Assembly: GCF_023715325.1 (NCBI RefSeq)
Contig: NZ_JAMBNX010000003.1
Location: forward strand, 350,992-414,991
Direction: 5' to 3'
Length of the DNA: 64,000 nucleotides
Origin: Agromyces mediolanus
GTDB taxonomy: Bacteria; Actinomycetota; Actinomycetes; Actinomycetales; Microbacteriaceae
Under the pieces are notes generated by a model. That model did not search any database. It saw only the letters and a list, made by a program, of their open reading frames with translations, and was not told the DNA's origin. Positions within the stretch are counted from its first letter, which is position 1; every line of letters starts with the position of its first letter. The position numbers were made by a program, and so were the translations under genes. Shown piece after piece: positions 18,702 through 26,425 of this stretch.

Positions 18702-18725
18702 GGCTCCCACGCTAGCCTGGCCTGG
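18702..18725. promoter_or_regulatory. 24-bp divergent, apparently leaderless double promoter (thiL / DUF3515)
   Basis: TAGCCT on plus (18713-18718) is followed by 7 bases and the ATG at 18726. TAGCGT on minus (18714-18709) is followed by 7 bases and the thiL ATG at 18701. The two -10 boxes share a central TA inside the palindrome GCTAGC (18711-18716). No room exists for ribosome-binding sites at normal spacing. Confidence 0.55.
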
Positions 18726-19229
18726 ATGTCTCTCCGCCCCACCCGGTTCCGCCGCGTCCTGCGCGCCGCCGCCGTCATCGCCCCCGCCGCCCTCGCGCTG
18801 TCCGCCTGCACGCCGATCGTGCCCTTCGAGGCCGCCCCCGACGCGAACGACGCCGACTGCGCCTCGCTCGTGGTGCGGCTGCCCGACACCGTCGCCGAGC
18901 TGCCGAAGCGTGAGACGAACGCGCAGGGCACCGGCGCCTGGGGTGAGCCCGCGTCGGTGCTGCTGCGCTGCGGCGTGCCCGTGCCCGGTCCCACCACCGA
19001 CCGCTGCGTGAGCGTCGACGGCATCGACTGGGTCATCGACGAGTCCGACGCCCCGCGCTACCTCTTCACGACGTACGGTCGCACGCCCGCCGTCGAGGTA
19101 CTCGTGGACAACGACGTCGTCGGCGGCACCACGGCGATCGCGGACCTCTCGAACGCGGTCGGCATCATCCCGGCCGACGACGGATGCACCTCCCTCGGCG
19201 ACCTCGGCGAGATGCCGAGCGAGGGCTGA
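18726..19229 (+). CDS. DUF3515 family lipoprotein
   Basis: 167 residues. Signal peptide with lipobox LALSAC (modified Cys near 27), then a secreted domain with paired cysteines (LRCGVPVP, DRCVSVDG, DGCTSLG) and LVVRLPDTVAELPK typical of DUF3515. The family is actinobacterial and conventionally lies beside ddl or thiL, as here; its role is unknown, though the location suggests the cell envelope. Ends 9 bases before convergent ddl. Confidence 0.9.
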   Translation: MSLRPTRFRRVLRAAAVIAPAALALSACTPIVPFEAAPDANDADCASLVVRLPDTVAELPKRETNAQGTGAWGEPASVLLRCGVPVPGPTTDRCVSVDGIDWVIDESDAPRYLFTTYGRTPAVEVLVDNDVVGGTTAIADLSNAVGIIPADDGCTSLGDLGEMPSEG

Positions 19230-19238
19230 ACCGCCGGC

Positions 19239-20348
19239 TCAGCGGGCGCCGCGCGCGTGCCCGACCTCGATGAGGCGGGTGATGAGCTCCGGGTAGCTGA
19301 GCCCGGAGTTCAGCCAGCACGTCGGGAACATCGAGATCGGCGTGAAGCCCGGCATCGTGTTCACCTCGTTCACGACGTAGCCCTCGTCGGTCAGGAACAC
19401 GTCGACCCGGGCGAGCCCCTCGGCCCCGAGCGCCTCGAAGGCGCGGCGCGCGATGCGCTGCAGCTCGAACAGCTCGCCGTCGCCGAGCTCGGCCGGGCAG
19501 ACCAGCTCGACGCCCGGCGCGTCGAGGTACTTCGCCTCGAAGTCGTAGAAGTCGCGACCCGTGACGACGACCTCGCCGGCGACGCTGACGCCGATCTCGC
19601 CCGGAGTCGGGCCCTCGAGCACCGCGATCTCGATCTCGCGGCCGGGGACGGCGGACTCGACGAGCACACTGCGGTCCTCCGCGAACGCGACGTCGAGCGC
19701 GGTGTCGAGCCCGGCCCAGTCGTCGACCTTCGTCACGCCGACCGAGCTCCCCGCGCGCGCGGGCTTCACGAACACTGGCAGTCCGAGGGCCTGCACCCGG
19801 CGCTGCCAGAGCGCCGGGTCGGCCGCGAGCGCCGCCCGGGTGAGGGTGACCCACGGCGCGACCTGGATGCCCGCGCCCTCCAGCAGCGTCTTCGTCGCGT
19901 GCTTGTCCATGCCGGCAGCCGAGGCCAGCACGCCGTTGCCGACGTAGGGCAGGCCGAGCAGCTCGAGGAGCCCCTGGATGGTGCCGTCCTCACCGAAACG
20001 CCCGTGCAGGATCGGGAACACCACATCGACGTCGCCGAGCGAGCGGGTGACCGGGCCGCCGGTCTCCGCCGACCCCGTCGTCACCCGCAGCTCGCGGGAG
20101 ACGGCGCTGTCCGGCCAGCTCACCCGGGTGCCGTTGTCGACGACCTCGGGCAGCTGCGCCGGGTCGAGGGCGAAGCGCGCCGGATCGTCTGATTCGAGCA
20201 CGAAGGCGCCGTCGCGGGTGATCCCGACCGGGATCACCTCGAAGCGGTCACGATCGATCGCCCCCAGCACTCCCCCCGCCGTTGCGCAACTGATCGAATG
20301 CTCGCTTGAACGCCCGCCGAAGAGCAGAACCACCCTGAGCTTGTCCAT
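19239..20348 (-). CDS. ddl: D-alanine--D-alanine ligase
   Basis: 369 residues. LLFGGRSSEHSISCATA at 9-25 is the family N-terminus, followed by the ATP-grasp core (PVFVKPARAGSSVGV near 190, DFYDFEAKYLD near 265, VNEVNTMPGFTPISMFP near 340). It makes the D-Ala-D-Ala dipeptide for peptidoglycan. The start ATG 20348 has GAAAGGACGAACG upstream and lies 101 bases inside the 3' end of gpsA. Confidence 0.97.
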   Translation of the reverse strand: MDKLRVVLLFGGRSSEHSISCATAGGVLGAIDRDRFEVIPVGITRDGAFVLESDDPARFALDPAQLPEVVDNGTRVSWPDSAVSRELRVTTGSAETGGPVTRSLGDVDVVFPILHGRFGEDGTIQGLLELLGLPYVGNGVLASAAGMDKHATKTLLEGAGIQVAPWVTLTRAALAADPALWQRRVQALGLPVFVKPARAGSSVGVTKVDDWAGLDTALDVAFAEDRSVLVESAVPGREIEIAVLEGPTPGEIGVSVAGEVVVTGRDFYDFEAKYLDAPGVELVCPAELGDGELFELQRIARRAFEALGAEGLARVDVFLTDEGYVVNEVNTMPGFTPISMFPTCWLNSGLSYPELITRLIEVGHARGAR

Positions 20349-21387
20349 CGTTCGTCCTTTCGCCCTGGGGCTCGTCGTCGGTCGTGAGGTGCGGGGCGAT
20401 GTCGCGCGGGGCCAGCGTGCCCGCGAGCACCTGCCGCACCTGCTCGACGATGGGCATAGCGACGCCCTTCGCCTTCGCCAGCTCGAGGATCGGGCCGACG
20501 GACGCCAGCCCCTCGGTCGTCTGCTGCATGCGCTCGACGACGTCTTTCAGGTGGTAGCCCTGCCCGAGCAGCCGGCCGGCCGTGTTGTTCCGCGACAGCG
20601 GCGACTGGCACGTCGCGATGAGATCGCCGAGGCCGGCGAGGCCGGACAGCGTCTCGGCCTGCGCGCCGTAGGCCACCGAGAAGTCGGTCATCTCGACGAG
20701 GCCGCGGGTGAGGATCGAGGCCTTCGTGTTCTCACCGTACCCGGCGCCGTCGACGATGCCGATCGCGACCGCGATGAGGTTCTTCAGCACTCCGCCGAAC
20801 TCGGTGCCCGGCACATCGGTGTTCACGAAGGAGTGGAAGTACCGGTTGCGCGACACCGAGGCGACCGCCTGCGCCGTCTCGAGGCTCACCGAGGAGACGA
20901 CCGCTGCGGTCGGCTGCTCCTTCGCGATCTCGAGCGCGAGGTTCGGGCCCGAGATGACGGCGATGCGCGACTCGTCGATCGGGAGCACCTCGGCGATGAC
21001 CTGGCTCATCCGCAGGCCGCTGGCCTTCTCGACCCCCTTCATCAGGGAGACGACGATCGCGTCGGCGTGCAGGTGCGGCGTGATCGCCTCGAGGTTGTCG
21101 CGGAGCGACTGGCTCGGCACCGAGATGTAGACCTGCTCGGCCCCGGCCAGCGCGAGGTCGAGCCGGCTCGTCGAGCGCAGGCCCCGCGGGAGATTGATGC
21201 CCGGCAGGTAGTCGCTGTTGCGCTGCGCCTCCTGGATCTCGCGGGCGAGTTCCGGACGCCTCGCCCACAGCATCACGTCGGCGCCGCCGTCGGCGAGGAT
21301 CTTCGCGAAAGTCGTGCCCCAGCTGCCCGCCCCGAGCACCGCGACGCGGGTGCCGTGGGGCTTGCGGGAGCCGCTCCTAGTCTTCAA
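20248..21387 (-). CDS. gpsA: NAD(P)H-dependent glycerol-3-phosphate dehydrogenase
   Basis: 379 residues, longer than the common 330-345. The GAGSWGTTFA nucleotide motif is at 18-27, SVPSQSLRDNL near 93, MKGVEKASG and FGGVLKNLIAVAIGI near 207 are diagnostic. It makes sn-glycerol-3-phosphate for phospholipids, matching the adjacent acyltransferase. The start is TTG 21387, 8 bases inside plsC. After LAPRDIAPHLTTDDEPQGE the protein continues with an Arg/Gly-rich tail encoded inside ddl, with the last 33 codons overlapping in another frame. Confidence 0.95.
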   Translation of the reverse strand: MKTRSGSRKPHGTRVAVLGAGSWGTTFAKILADGGADVMLWARRPELAREIQEAQRNSDYLPGINLPRGLRSTSRLDLALAGAEQVYISVPSQSLRDNLEAITPHLHADAIVVSLMKGVEKASGLRMSQVIAEVLPIDESRIAVISGPNLALEIAKEQPTAAVVSSVSLETAQAVASVSRNRYFHSFVNTDVPGTEFGGVLKNLIAVAIGIVDGAGYGENTKASILTRGLVEMTDFSVAYGAQAETLSGLAGLGDLIATCQSPLSRNNTAGRLLGQGYHLKDVVERMQQTTEGLASVGPILELAKAKGVAMPIVEQVRQVLAGTLAPRDIAPHLTTDDEPQGERTNDGQAQGGSALRRAFKRAFDQLRNGGGSAGGDRS

Positions 21388-22192
21388 GGCGGCCCGTCTC
21401 CTTCTGACCGTGCACCACGGGGTCCCAGCGTTCGGCGGGCGCCGGCTCCCCGCGGAGCTCCGCGAGCAGCGCGGTGATCGCGTCCATGAGGTCGGCCGTC
21501 GCCGCGACCATCGTCGCCTGGTCGAGCGGCTTGCCGCGGTACCGCGAGAGGTCGACGGGGTCGCCGATGGCGACGTCGATCGTCTTGCGCGGGAACAGGC
21601 TCAGCTTCTTGCCGTAGCGCGGCATGAGGGCCTGGGTGCCCCAGTGCGCCGCGGGGACGAGCGGGATGCCGCGCTCGAGCGCGATGCGCACCGCGCCGGT
21701 CTTGCCGCGCATGGGCCAGAGATCGGGATCGCGGGTGAGCGAGCCCTCCGGGTAGACGATGACCATCCGCCCCTTCTCGACGAGCTCTTCGGCGGCGCGG
21801 AGGGCGTCATGCCCCCGGCTGCCGCTGCGCTCGACCGGGATCTGACCCGAGGCGCGGAGCGCCCAGCCGACGACCGGCACCTTGAAGAGCGAGGCCTTCG
21901 CGAGGAAGCGGGGGGCGCGTCCGAGCTTCCAGCTCGCGGCGCCCATCACGACCGGGTCGATCTCGCTGTAGTGGTTCGGCGCGAGCACGAACGCCCCCGA
22001 CTGCGGCATGCGCTCCCGGTGGTGGAAGCGGAACTTCACGCCGAGGTTGAGGATCGGCAGGATGACCGCCGCCAGGAACCAGAAGAAGGAGGGCCGTCGG
22101 GTCTCGGACCGGGGCTTCGCCCGCGCCGGAGGCGGGTCGCTCACCGGCTTCGACTCATCCGCGCCGTCGTCGTTCGCCACCTGGCCGTTCAC
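21377..22192 (-). CDS. 1-acyl-sn-glycerol-3-phosphate acyltransferase (PlsC family)
   Basis: 271 residues from GTG 22192, which overlaps the murA stop as GTGA. A membrane-interacting helix (FFWFLAAVILPILNLGV) at about 30-46 precedes the acyltransferase motif NHYSEID near 76 and the PEGS block VIVYPEGSLTRD near 150. It forms phosphatidic acid from lysophosphatidic acid. gpsA follows directly and makes the pathway precursor. Confidence 0.93.
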   Translation of the reverse strand: MNGQVANDDGADESKPVSDPPPARAKPRSETRRPSFFWFLAAVILPILNLGVKFRFHHRERMPQSGAFVLAPNHYSEIDPVVMGAASWKLGRAPRFLAKASLFKVPVVGWALRASGQIPVERSGSRGHDALRAAEELVEKGRMVIVYPEGSLTRDPDLWPMRGKTGAVRIALERGIPLVPAAHWGTQALMPRYGKKLSLFPRKTIDVAIGDPVDLSRYRGKPLDQATMVAATADLMDAITALLAELRGEPAPAERWDPVVHGQKETGRLED

Positions 22193-23559
22193 CCTTCGAG
22201 TTCGAAGTCCGCCCCGAGCAGCTCGAGCTTCCCGATGAAGTTCTCGTAGCCGCGGGCGATGATCCCGACGTTGGACACGGTCGAGCGTCCCTCGGCCGTG
22301 AGCGCCGCGATGAGGTGGCTGAATCCGCCGCGAAGGTCGGGCACCTCGATGTCGGCGCCGGTGAGCTTCGCCGGGCCGGAGATGACCGCGGAGTGCTTGA
22401 AGTTGCGCTGACCGAAGCGGCACGGCTTGCCGGTCAGGCACTCCTTGTGCACATCGATCTTCGCGCCCATCTCGACGAGCGCGTCGACGAAGCCGAAGCG
22501 CTGCTCGTAGACGGTCTCGTGCACGATCGACACGCCCTTGGCCTTGGTGAGGGCGATCACGAGCGGCTGCTGCCAGTCGGTCATGAAGCCGGGGTGCACG
22601 TCGGTCTCGATGATCGTCGAGCTCAGTTCGCCACCCGGGTGGAAGAAGCGGATGCCGTCTTCTGCGATCTCGAACGCGCCGCCGACCTTGCGGAAGACGT
22701 TCAGGAACGTGAGCATCTCCGCCTGGCGGGCTCCGCCGACGAAGATGTCGCCCTCGGTCGCGAGGGCCGCGGCGGCCCAGCTCGCGGCTTCGTTGCGGTC
22801 GAAGAGCGCGCGATGGCTGTACCCGGAGAGCCGGTCGACCCCCTCGATGCGGATCACCCGGTCGGTGTCGACCGTGATGATGGCGCCCATCTTCTGCAGG
22901 ATGTTGATGAGATCCATGATCTCGGGCTCGATCGCCGCGCCGGTGAGCTCGGTGATGCCGTCGGCGAGGGTCGCCGTGAGCAGCACCTGCTCCGTCGCGC
23001 CGACGCTCGGATAGGGCAGCTCGACCTTCGCGCCCTTCAGCCCGTTCGGGGCGGACATGCGGATGCCGCTCGGCAGCTTCTCGACGATCGCGCCGAAGTT
23101 GCGCAGCACCTCGAGGTGGTAGTCGATCGGGCGGTCGCCGATGCGGCAACCGCCGAGGTCGGGGATGAACGCCTCGCCGAGGCGGTGCAGCAGCGGCCCG
23201 CAGAACAGGATCGGGATGCGGCTGGACCCGGCGTGGGCGTCGATGTCGGCCATGTGCGCCTGGGCGACCCCGGACGGGTCGAGCACGAGCGCGCCCGGCT
23301 CCTCGCCCTCGGTCACGGTGACGCCGTGCACCTCGAGCAGACCGCGGACGATGCGGACGTCGCTGATGTTCGGCACGTCTTTCAGCACGCTCGGCGTGTC
23401 ACCGAGGATCGCCGCGACCATCGCCTTAGTGACGAGGTTCTTCGCGCCCTTCAGCTCGATGCGGCCGCGCAACGGCTTGCCGCCGTTGATGGTGATCTTG
23501 TCGACCTCGAGCCCCACCGCACTCCCATGCTGCTTCGCGTCATCAACGAGTGTGTTCAC
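22189..23559 (-). CDS. murA: UDP-N-acetylglucosamine 1-carboxyvinyltransferase
   Basis: 456 residues. INGGKPLRGRIELKGAKNLVTKAMVAAIL at 24-52 contains the KN substrate motif, and the active-site Cys is in GGCRIGDRPID near 137. It commits UDP-GlcNAc to peptidoglycan synthesis. Carrying Cys it should be fosfomycin-sensitive in principle. The GTG start directly abuts the leuD stop (TGAGTG). Confidence 0.96.
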   Translation of the reverse strand: MNTLVDDAKQHGSAVGLEVDKITINGGKPLRGRIELKGAKNLVTKAMVAAILGDTPSVLKDVPNISDVRIVRGLLEVHGVTVTEGEEPGALVLDPSGVAQAHMADIDAHAGSSRIPILFCGPLLHRLGEAFIPDLGGCRIGDRPIDYHLEVLRNFGAIVEKLPSGIRMSAPNGLKGAKVELPYPSVGATEQVLLTATLADGITELTGAAIEPEIMDLINILQKMGAIITVDTDRVIRIEGVDRLSGYSHRALFDRNEAASWAAAALATEGDIFVGGARQAEMLTFLNVFRKVGGAFEIAEDGIRFFHPGGELSSTIIETDVHPGFMTDWQQPLVIALTKAKGVSIVHETVYEQRFGFVDALVEMGAKIDVHKECLTGKPCRFGQRNFKHSAVISGPAKLTGADIEVPDLRGGFSHLIAALTAEGRSTVSNVGIIARGYENFIGKLELLGADFELEG

Positions 23560-24177
23560 TCAGTTCCCTGCTTCCGCCGGCTCCCGGATCGGGAGCGTTG
23601 TTGGCCGCCACGCCGCTCGATGCTGTTCGAACTCGGCGATGGCCTCTTCTTCGCGCAGAGTGAGCCCGATGTCGTCGAGTCCCTCCAACAGCCTCCACCG
23701 AGTGTAGTCGTCGATCTCGAACGGCACCGTGAGCTCACCTGCGCTCACCGTACGCTCAACGAGATCCACCGTGACCGGCATTCCCGGAGCCGCCTCGACC
23801 ACCTCCCAGATGCGCTCGATGTCCTCGTACGCGACGAGCGCGGCGAGCAGCCCCTGCTTGCCCGCGTTGCCGCGGAAGATGTCGCCGAAGCGGCTCGAGA
23901 TGACCACCTGGAAGCCGAAGTCGCGGAGCGCCCAGACGGCGTGCTCACGGCTCGAGCCGGTGCCGAAGTCGGGGCCGGCGACGAGCACGCGAGCATCCTG
24001 GTAGGCGGGCTGGTTGAGGATGAAGTCGGGGTCCTGGCGCCAGCCGTGGAACAGGGCGTCGTCGAAGCCGGTCTTCGTGACCCGCTTGAGGAAGACGGCG
24101 GGGATGATCTGATCGGTGTCGACGTTCGAGCGACGCAGCGGGACGGCGACGCCGGTGACGGTGCTGATCTTCTCCAT
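23560..24177 (-). CDS. leuD: 3-isopropylmalate dehydratase small subunit
   Basis: 205 residues from ATG 24177, two bases after leu[17 protein letters not shown] near 18 and the catalytic-loop segment [17 protein letters not shown] near 73 are the LeuD signatures. With LeuC it isomerises 2- and 3-isopropylmalate in leucine synthesis. Confidence 0.97.
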   Translation of the reverse strand: MEKISTVTGVAVPLRRSNVDTDQIIPAVFLKRVTKTGFDDALFHGWRQDPDFILNQPAYQDARVLVAGPDFGTGSSREHAVWALRDFGFQVVISSRFGDIFRGNAGKQGLLAALVAYEDIERIWEVVEAAPGMPVTVDLVERTVSAGELTVPFEIDDYTRWRLLEGLDDIGLTLREEEAIAEFEQHRAAWRPTTLPIREPAEAGN

Positions 24178-24179
24178 GA

Positions 24180-25628
24180 TTACTTCGCCTCCGCCTCGGT
24201 CACGGCCTGTTCGAGATCCCACGGGCTCGAGAGCGTGCCGCGGATCGCGGTCGCCGCAGCCACGAGCGGGGACACCAGGTGGGTGCGGCCGCCCTTGCCC
24301 TGCCGGCCCTCGAAGTTGCGGTTCGAGGTGGACGCGCAGCGCTCGCCCGGCGCCAGCTGGTCGGGGTTCATCCCGAGGCACATCGAGCAGCCCGCGAAGC
24401 GCCACTCGGCGCCGAAGGCCTCGAAGACCTTGTCGAGCCCCTCGGCCTCGGCCTCGAGCCGCACCCGCGCGGAGCCCGGGACGACCATCACGCGGACGCC
24501 GTCGGCCTTCTGCTTGCCCGCGACGATCGACGCGAACGCGCGCAGGTCCTCGATGCGACTGTTCGTGCAGGAGCCCATGAAGACCGCGTCGACCTTGATC
24601 TCCTTCAGCGGCACGCCGGGACGGAGGTCCATGTACTCGAGCGCCCGCTCGGCGGCGGCGCGCTCGTGCTGGTCGTCGATGGCGGCCGGGTCGGGCACGG
24701 TCTCGGAGAGCGAGACGCCCTGCCCCGGGTTCGTGCCCCAGGTCACGAACGGCTCGAGCGCGTCGGCGTCGATGAAGACCTCGGCGTCGAACTCGGCGCC
24801 CTCGTCGGTCGGCAGCGTCTTCCAGTACTCGACGGCGGCGTCCCAATCGTCGCCCTCTGGCGCGTGCGCGCGGCCCTTCAGATAGGCGAAGGTGGTCTCG
24901 TCGGGCGCGACCATTCCGGCACGGGCGCCCGCCTCGATCGACATGTTGCAGATCGTCATCCGGCCGTCCATCGACAACGCACGGATGGCGCTGCCGCGGT
25001 ACTCGAGCACGTAGCCCTGCCCGCCTCCGGTGCCGATCTTCGCGATCACGGCGAGGATGATGTCCTTCGCCGTCACCCCTGGGCGCAGCGTGCCCTCGAC
25101 GGTGATCGCCATGGTCTTGAACGGCTTCAGCGGCAGCGTCTGGGTCGCGAGCACATGCTCGACCTCGCTCGTGCCGATGCCGAACGCCATCGCGCCGAAC
25201 GCGCCGTGCGTCGAGGTGTGCGAGTCGCCGCAGACGACCGTGATGCCGGGCATCGTGAGGCCGAGCTGCGGGCCGACGACGTGGACGATGCCCTGCTCCT
25301 TGTCGCCGAGCGAGTGCAGGCGGATGCCGAATTCGGCGGCGTTGCGGCGCAGCGTCTCGATCTGCGTGCGGCTCGTGAGATCGGCGATGGGCTTGTCGAT
25401 GTCGAGCGTCGGGGTGTTGTGGTCCTCGGTCGCGATGGTGAGGTCGGGGCGGCGCACGGGCCGGCCGGCCAGGCGCAGGCCGTCGAAGGCCTGCGGGCTC
25501 GTCACCTCGTGCACCAGGTGCAGGTCGATGTAGATGAGGTCGGGGGTGCCGTCCTCGCCCTGCTTGACGAGGTGGTCGTCCCACACCTTCTCGGCGAGGG
25601 TGCGGGGGCGTTCGCTTGACGCGGTCAT
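24180..25628 (-). CDS. leuC: 3-isopropylmalate dehydratase large subunit
   Basis: 482 residues, full length. Aconitase-family motifs: [14 protein letters not shown] near 145, and the [4Fe-4S] ligands in MGSCTNSR near 352 and CSMCLG near 414-417. The ATG at 25628 has AAGGAAG about 9 bases upstream, which can pair with leucine codons of a short upstream leader ORF (see 25637-25755). leuD follows. Confidence 0.97.
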   Translation of the reverse strand: MTASSERPRTLAEKVWDDHLVKQGEDGTPDLIYIDLHLVHEVTSPQAFDGLRLAGRPVRRPDLTIATEDHNTPTLDIDKPIADLTSRTQIETLRRNAAEFGIRLHSLGDKEQGIVHVVGPQLGLTMPGITVVCGDSHTSTHGAFGAMAFGIGTSEVEHVLATQTLPLKPFKTMAITVEGTLRPGVTAKDIILAVIAKIGTGGGQGYVLEYRGSAIRALSMDGRMTICNMSIEAGARAGMVAPDETTFAYLKGRAHAPEGDDWDAAVEYWKTLPTDEGAEFDAEVFIDADALEPFVTWGTNPGQGVSLSETVPDPAAIDDQHERAAAERALEYMDLRPGVPLKEIKVDAVFMGSCTNSRIEDLRAFASIVAGKQKADGVRVMVVPGSARVRLEAEAEGLDKVFEAFGAEWRFAGCSMCLGMNPDQLAPGERCASTSNRNFEGRQGKGGRTHLVSPLVAAATAIRGTLSSPWDLEQAVTEAEAK

Positions 25629-25636
25629 GCGGTGGT

Positions 25637-25755
25637 CTTCCTTCGGTTCTGCTCTGAATCAGCCGTCGACGGACTCCGCGGCGGGGAAGGGCCTAGAACG
25701 AGGCCCCGCCGCGGCACCGAAGCAGAAGTCGCCGTGCACGCACCCTGACAGATTA
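25637..25755 (-). promoter_or_regulatory. Putative leucine-responsive leader of leuC (promoter, leader ORF, RBS-sequestering fold)
   Basis: Minus-strand TAATCT (25755-25750) is 6 bases before a GTG opening a 16-codon ORF with three consecutive Leu codons. CTTCGG (25722-25717, third Leu codon and next) is complementary to CCGAAG (25646-25641), and CTTC (25728-25725) to GAAG (25640-25637), the leuC ribosome-binding region, with a TG bulge. Between them an 11-base perfect stem (25714-25704 with 25686-25676) can form, and GGGCCT/AGGCCC (25689-25694, 25701-25706) competes with it. No T-run follows, so control of translation is more likely than intrinsic termination. Confidence 0.5.
25693..25743 (-). 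CDS. Putative leucine leader peptide MRARRLLLRCRGGASF
   Basis: Sixteen codons from GTG 25743 to TAG 25693, with Leu codons CTT CTG CTT at positions 6-8. No Shine-Dalgarno is needed if the transcript begins at or just before the GTG, as the TAATCT box 6 bases upstream suggests. Leader peptides rich in the regulated amino acid upstream of leucine genes are an established actinobacterial theme; this instance is my reading of the sequence. Confidence 0.5.
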   Translation of the reverse strand: MRARRLLLRCRGGASF

Positions 25756-26310
25756 CACGCTCGGCGAGGGCAGCCTCGCCACGAGCAGTCGCAGCCGCCC
25801 CAGCACGAGCACCTCGCCATCGCCCACGAGGACGGACGCGCCGGGCGCGAGCTCCTCCGCCTCCGCACCGGCCCGCTCGATGCGGATCCCGTTCGTCGAA
25901 TGCAGGTCGGTGACGACGAGCGCCTCTCCGGCCGGAACCACGAGGGCGTGCGTCTTCGACACCGTACGGCTCGGATCCTCGATCGGCACCGCCGCGCTCG
26001 CCCCTGCCGCGTCCTCGACGCGGGGCGCCCGGCCGAGCACCGAGGGGCCGGTCACGACCGCATCGGCCCCGCCCGCGGCGGCGAGCCGCCACCGGACCCG
26101 CTCCCCCGTGACCTCGAAGGCGGGGTCGAGCGGCACCGGCGCCTGCACGACCGGGCCCGCGGGGGACGGGAGGATCGGCGGCGGGCCGCTCCGGCCCGGG
26201 GCGAAGGAGGGCAACGTGCGCTCGACGGGCTTGGCGGCGCGCTCGGGCGCAGCCGGCGGTTCGCCGGGCACGAGTCCCGGCGGCGGCACGATGAAGTCGG
26301 ACCCGTCCAC
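25753..26310 (-). CDS. FHA domain protein (end of cluster B)
   Basis: 185 residues from GTG 26310. A Pro-rich first half (to about 65) is followed by a forkhead-associated domain: LGRAPR near 108, the phosphothreonine-binding block SRTVSKTHALV near 127 and DLHSTNGIRI near 152. FHA domains read phosphothreonine, so it is a natural partner of the kinase encoded upstream on the same strand. It has its own candidate promoter, and its stop lies inside the leu leader promoter. Confidence 0.88.
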   Translation of the reverse strand: MDGSDFIVPPPGLVPGEPPAAPERAAKPVERTLPSFAPGRSGPPPILPSPAGPVVQAPVPLDPAFEVTGERVRWRLAAAGGADAVVTGPSVLGRAPRVEDAAGASAAVPIEDPSRTVSKTHALVVPAGEALVVTDLHSTNGIRIERAGAEAEELAPGASVLVGDGEVLVLGRLRLLVARLPSPSV

Positions 26311-26322
26311 GCCGCCAGCCTA
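26311..26322 (-). promoter_or_regulatory. Candidate leaderless promoter of the FHA gene
   Basis: Minus-strand TAGGCT (26322-26317), 6 bases (GGCGGC), then GTG 26310. Fits the TANNNT-N6-GTG pattern; no clear -35. Confidence 0.45.
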
Positions 26323-26348
26323 GCGGCGGCGCCACAGCGTCTGCGAGT

Positions 26349-26408
26349 TGCACGACGATCCCCCGGGCCGCCCGCACCGCATCGGCGCGCCGCCCCCATC
26401 GTCGTGCA
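26349..26408. repeat. 11-bp perfect inverted repeat between FHA and transglutaminase-like genes
   Basis: TGCACGACGAT (26349-26359) is the exact reverse complement of ATCGTCGTGCA (26398-26408), with 38 GC-rich bases between. It lies in the only sizeable gap of this gene pair, just after the transglutaminase-like gene and before the FHA promoter. It could be a terminator stem or a protein-binding site; no T-run is seen. A smaller hairpin GCTCAC-GAGC-GTGAGC (26424-26439) overlaps the upstream stop codon. Confidence 0.6.
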
Positions 26409-26425
26409 CGCCGCAGGCGGCCCGC

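Noticed and set aside
13602..19229. Plus-strand open frame of about 1875 codons across coaD, recG and thiL
   Set aside because: Antisense shadow of conserved minus-strand genes; only its last 168 codons, from 18726, are the real DUF3515 gene.
25676..25714. 11-bp stem before leuC as an ordinary Rho-independent terminator of the FHA gene
   Set aside because: No T-run on the minus strand after the stem, and it lies inside the putative leader of leuC; kept as part of the regulatory fold.
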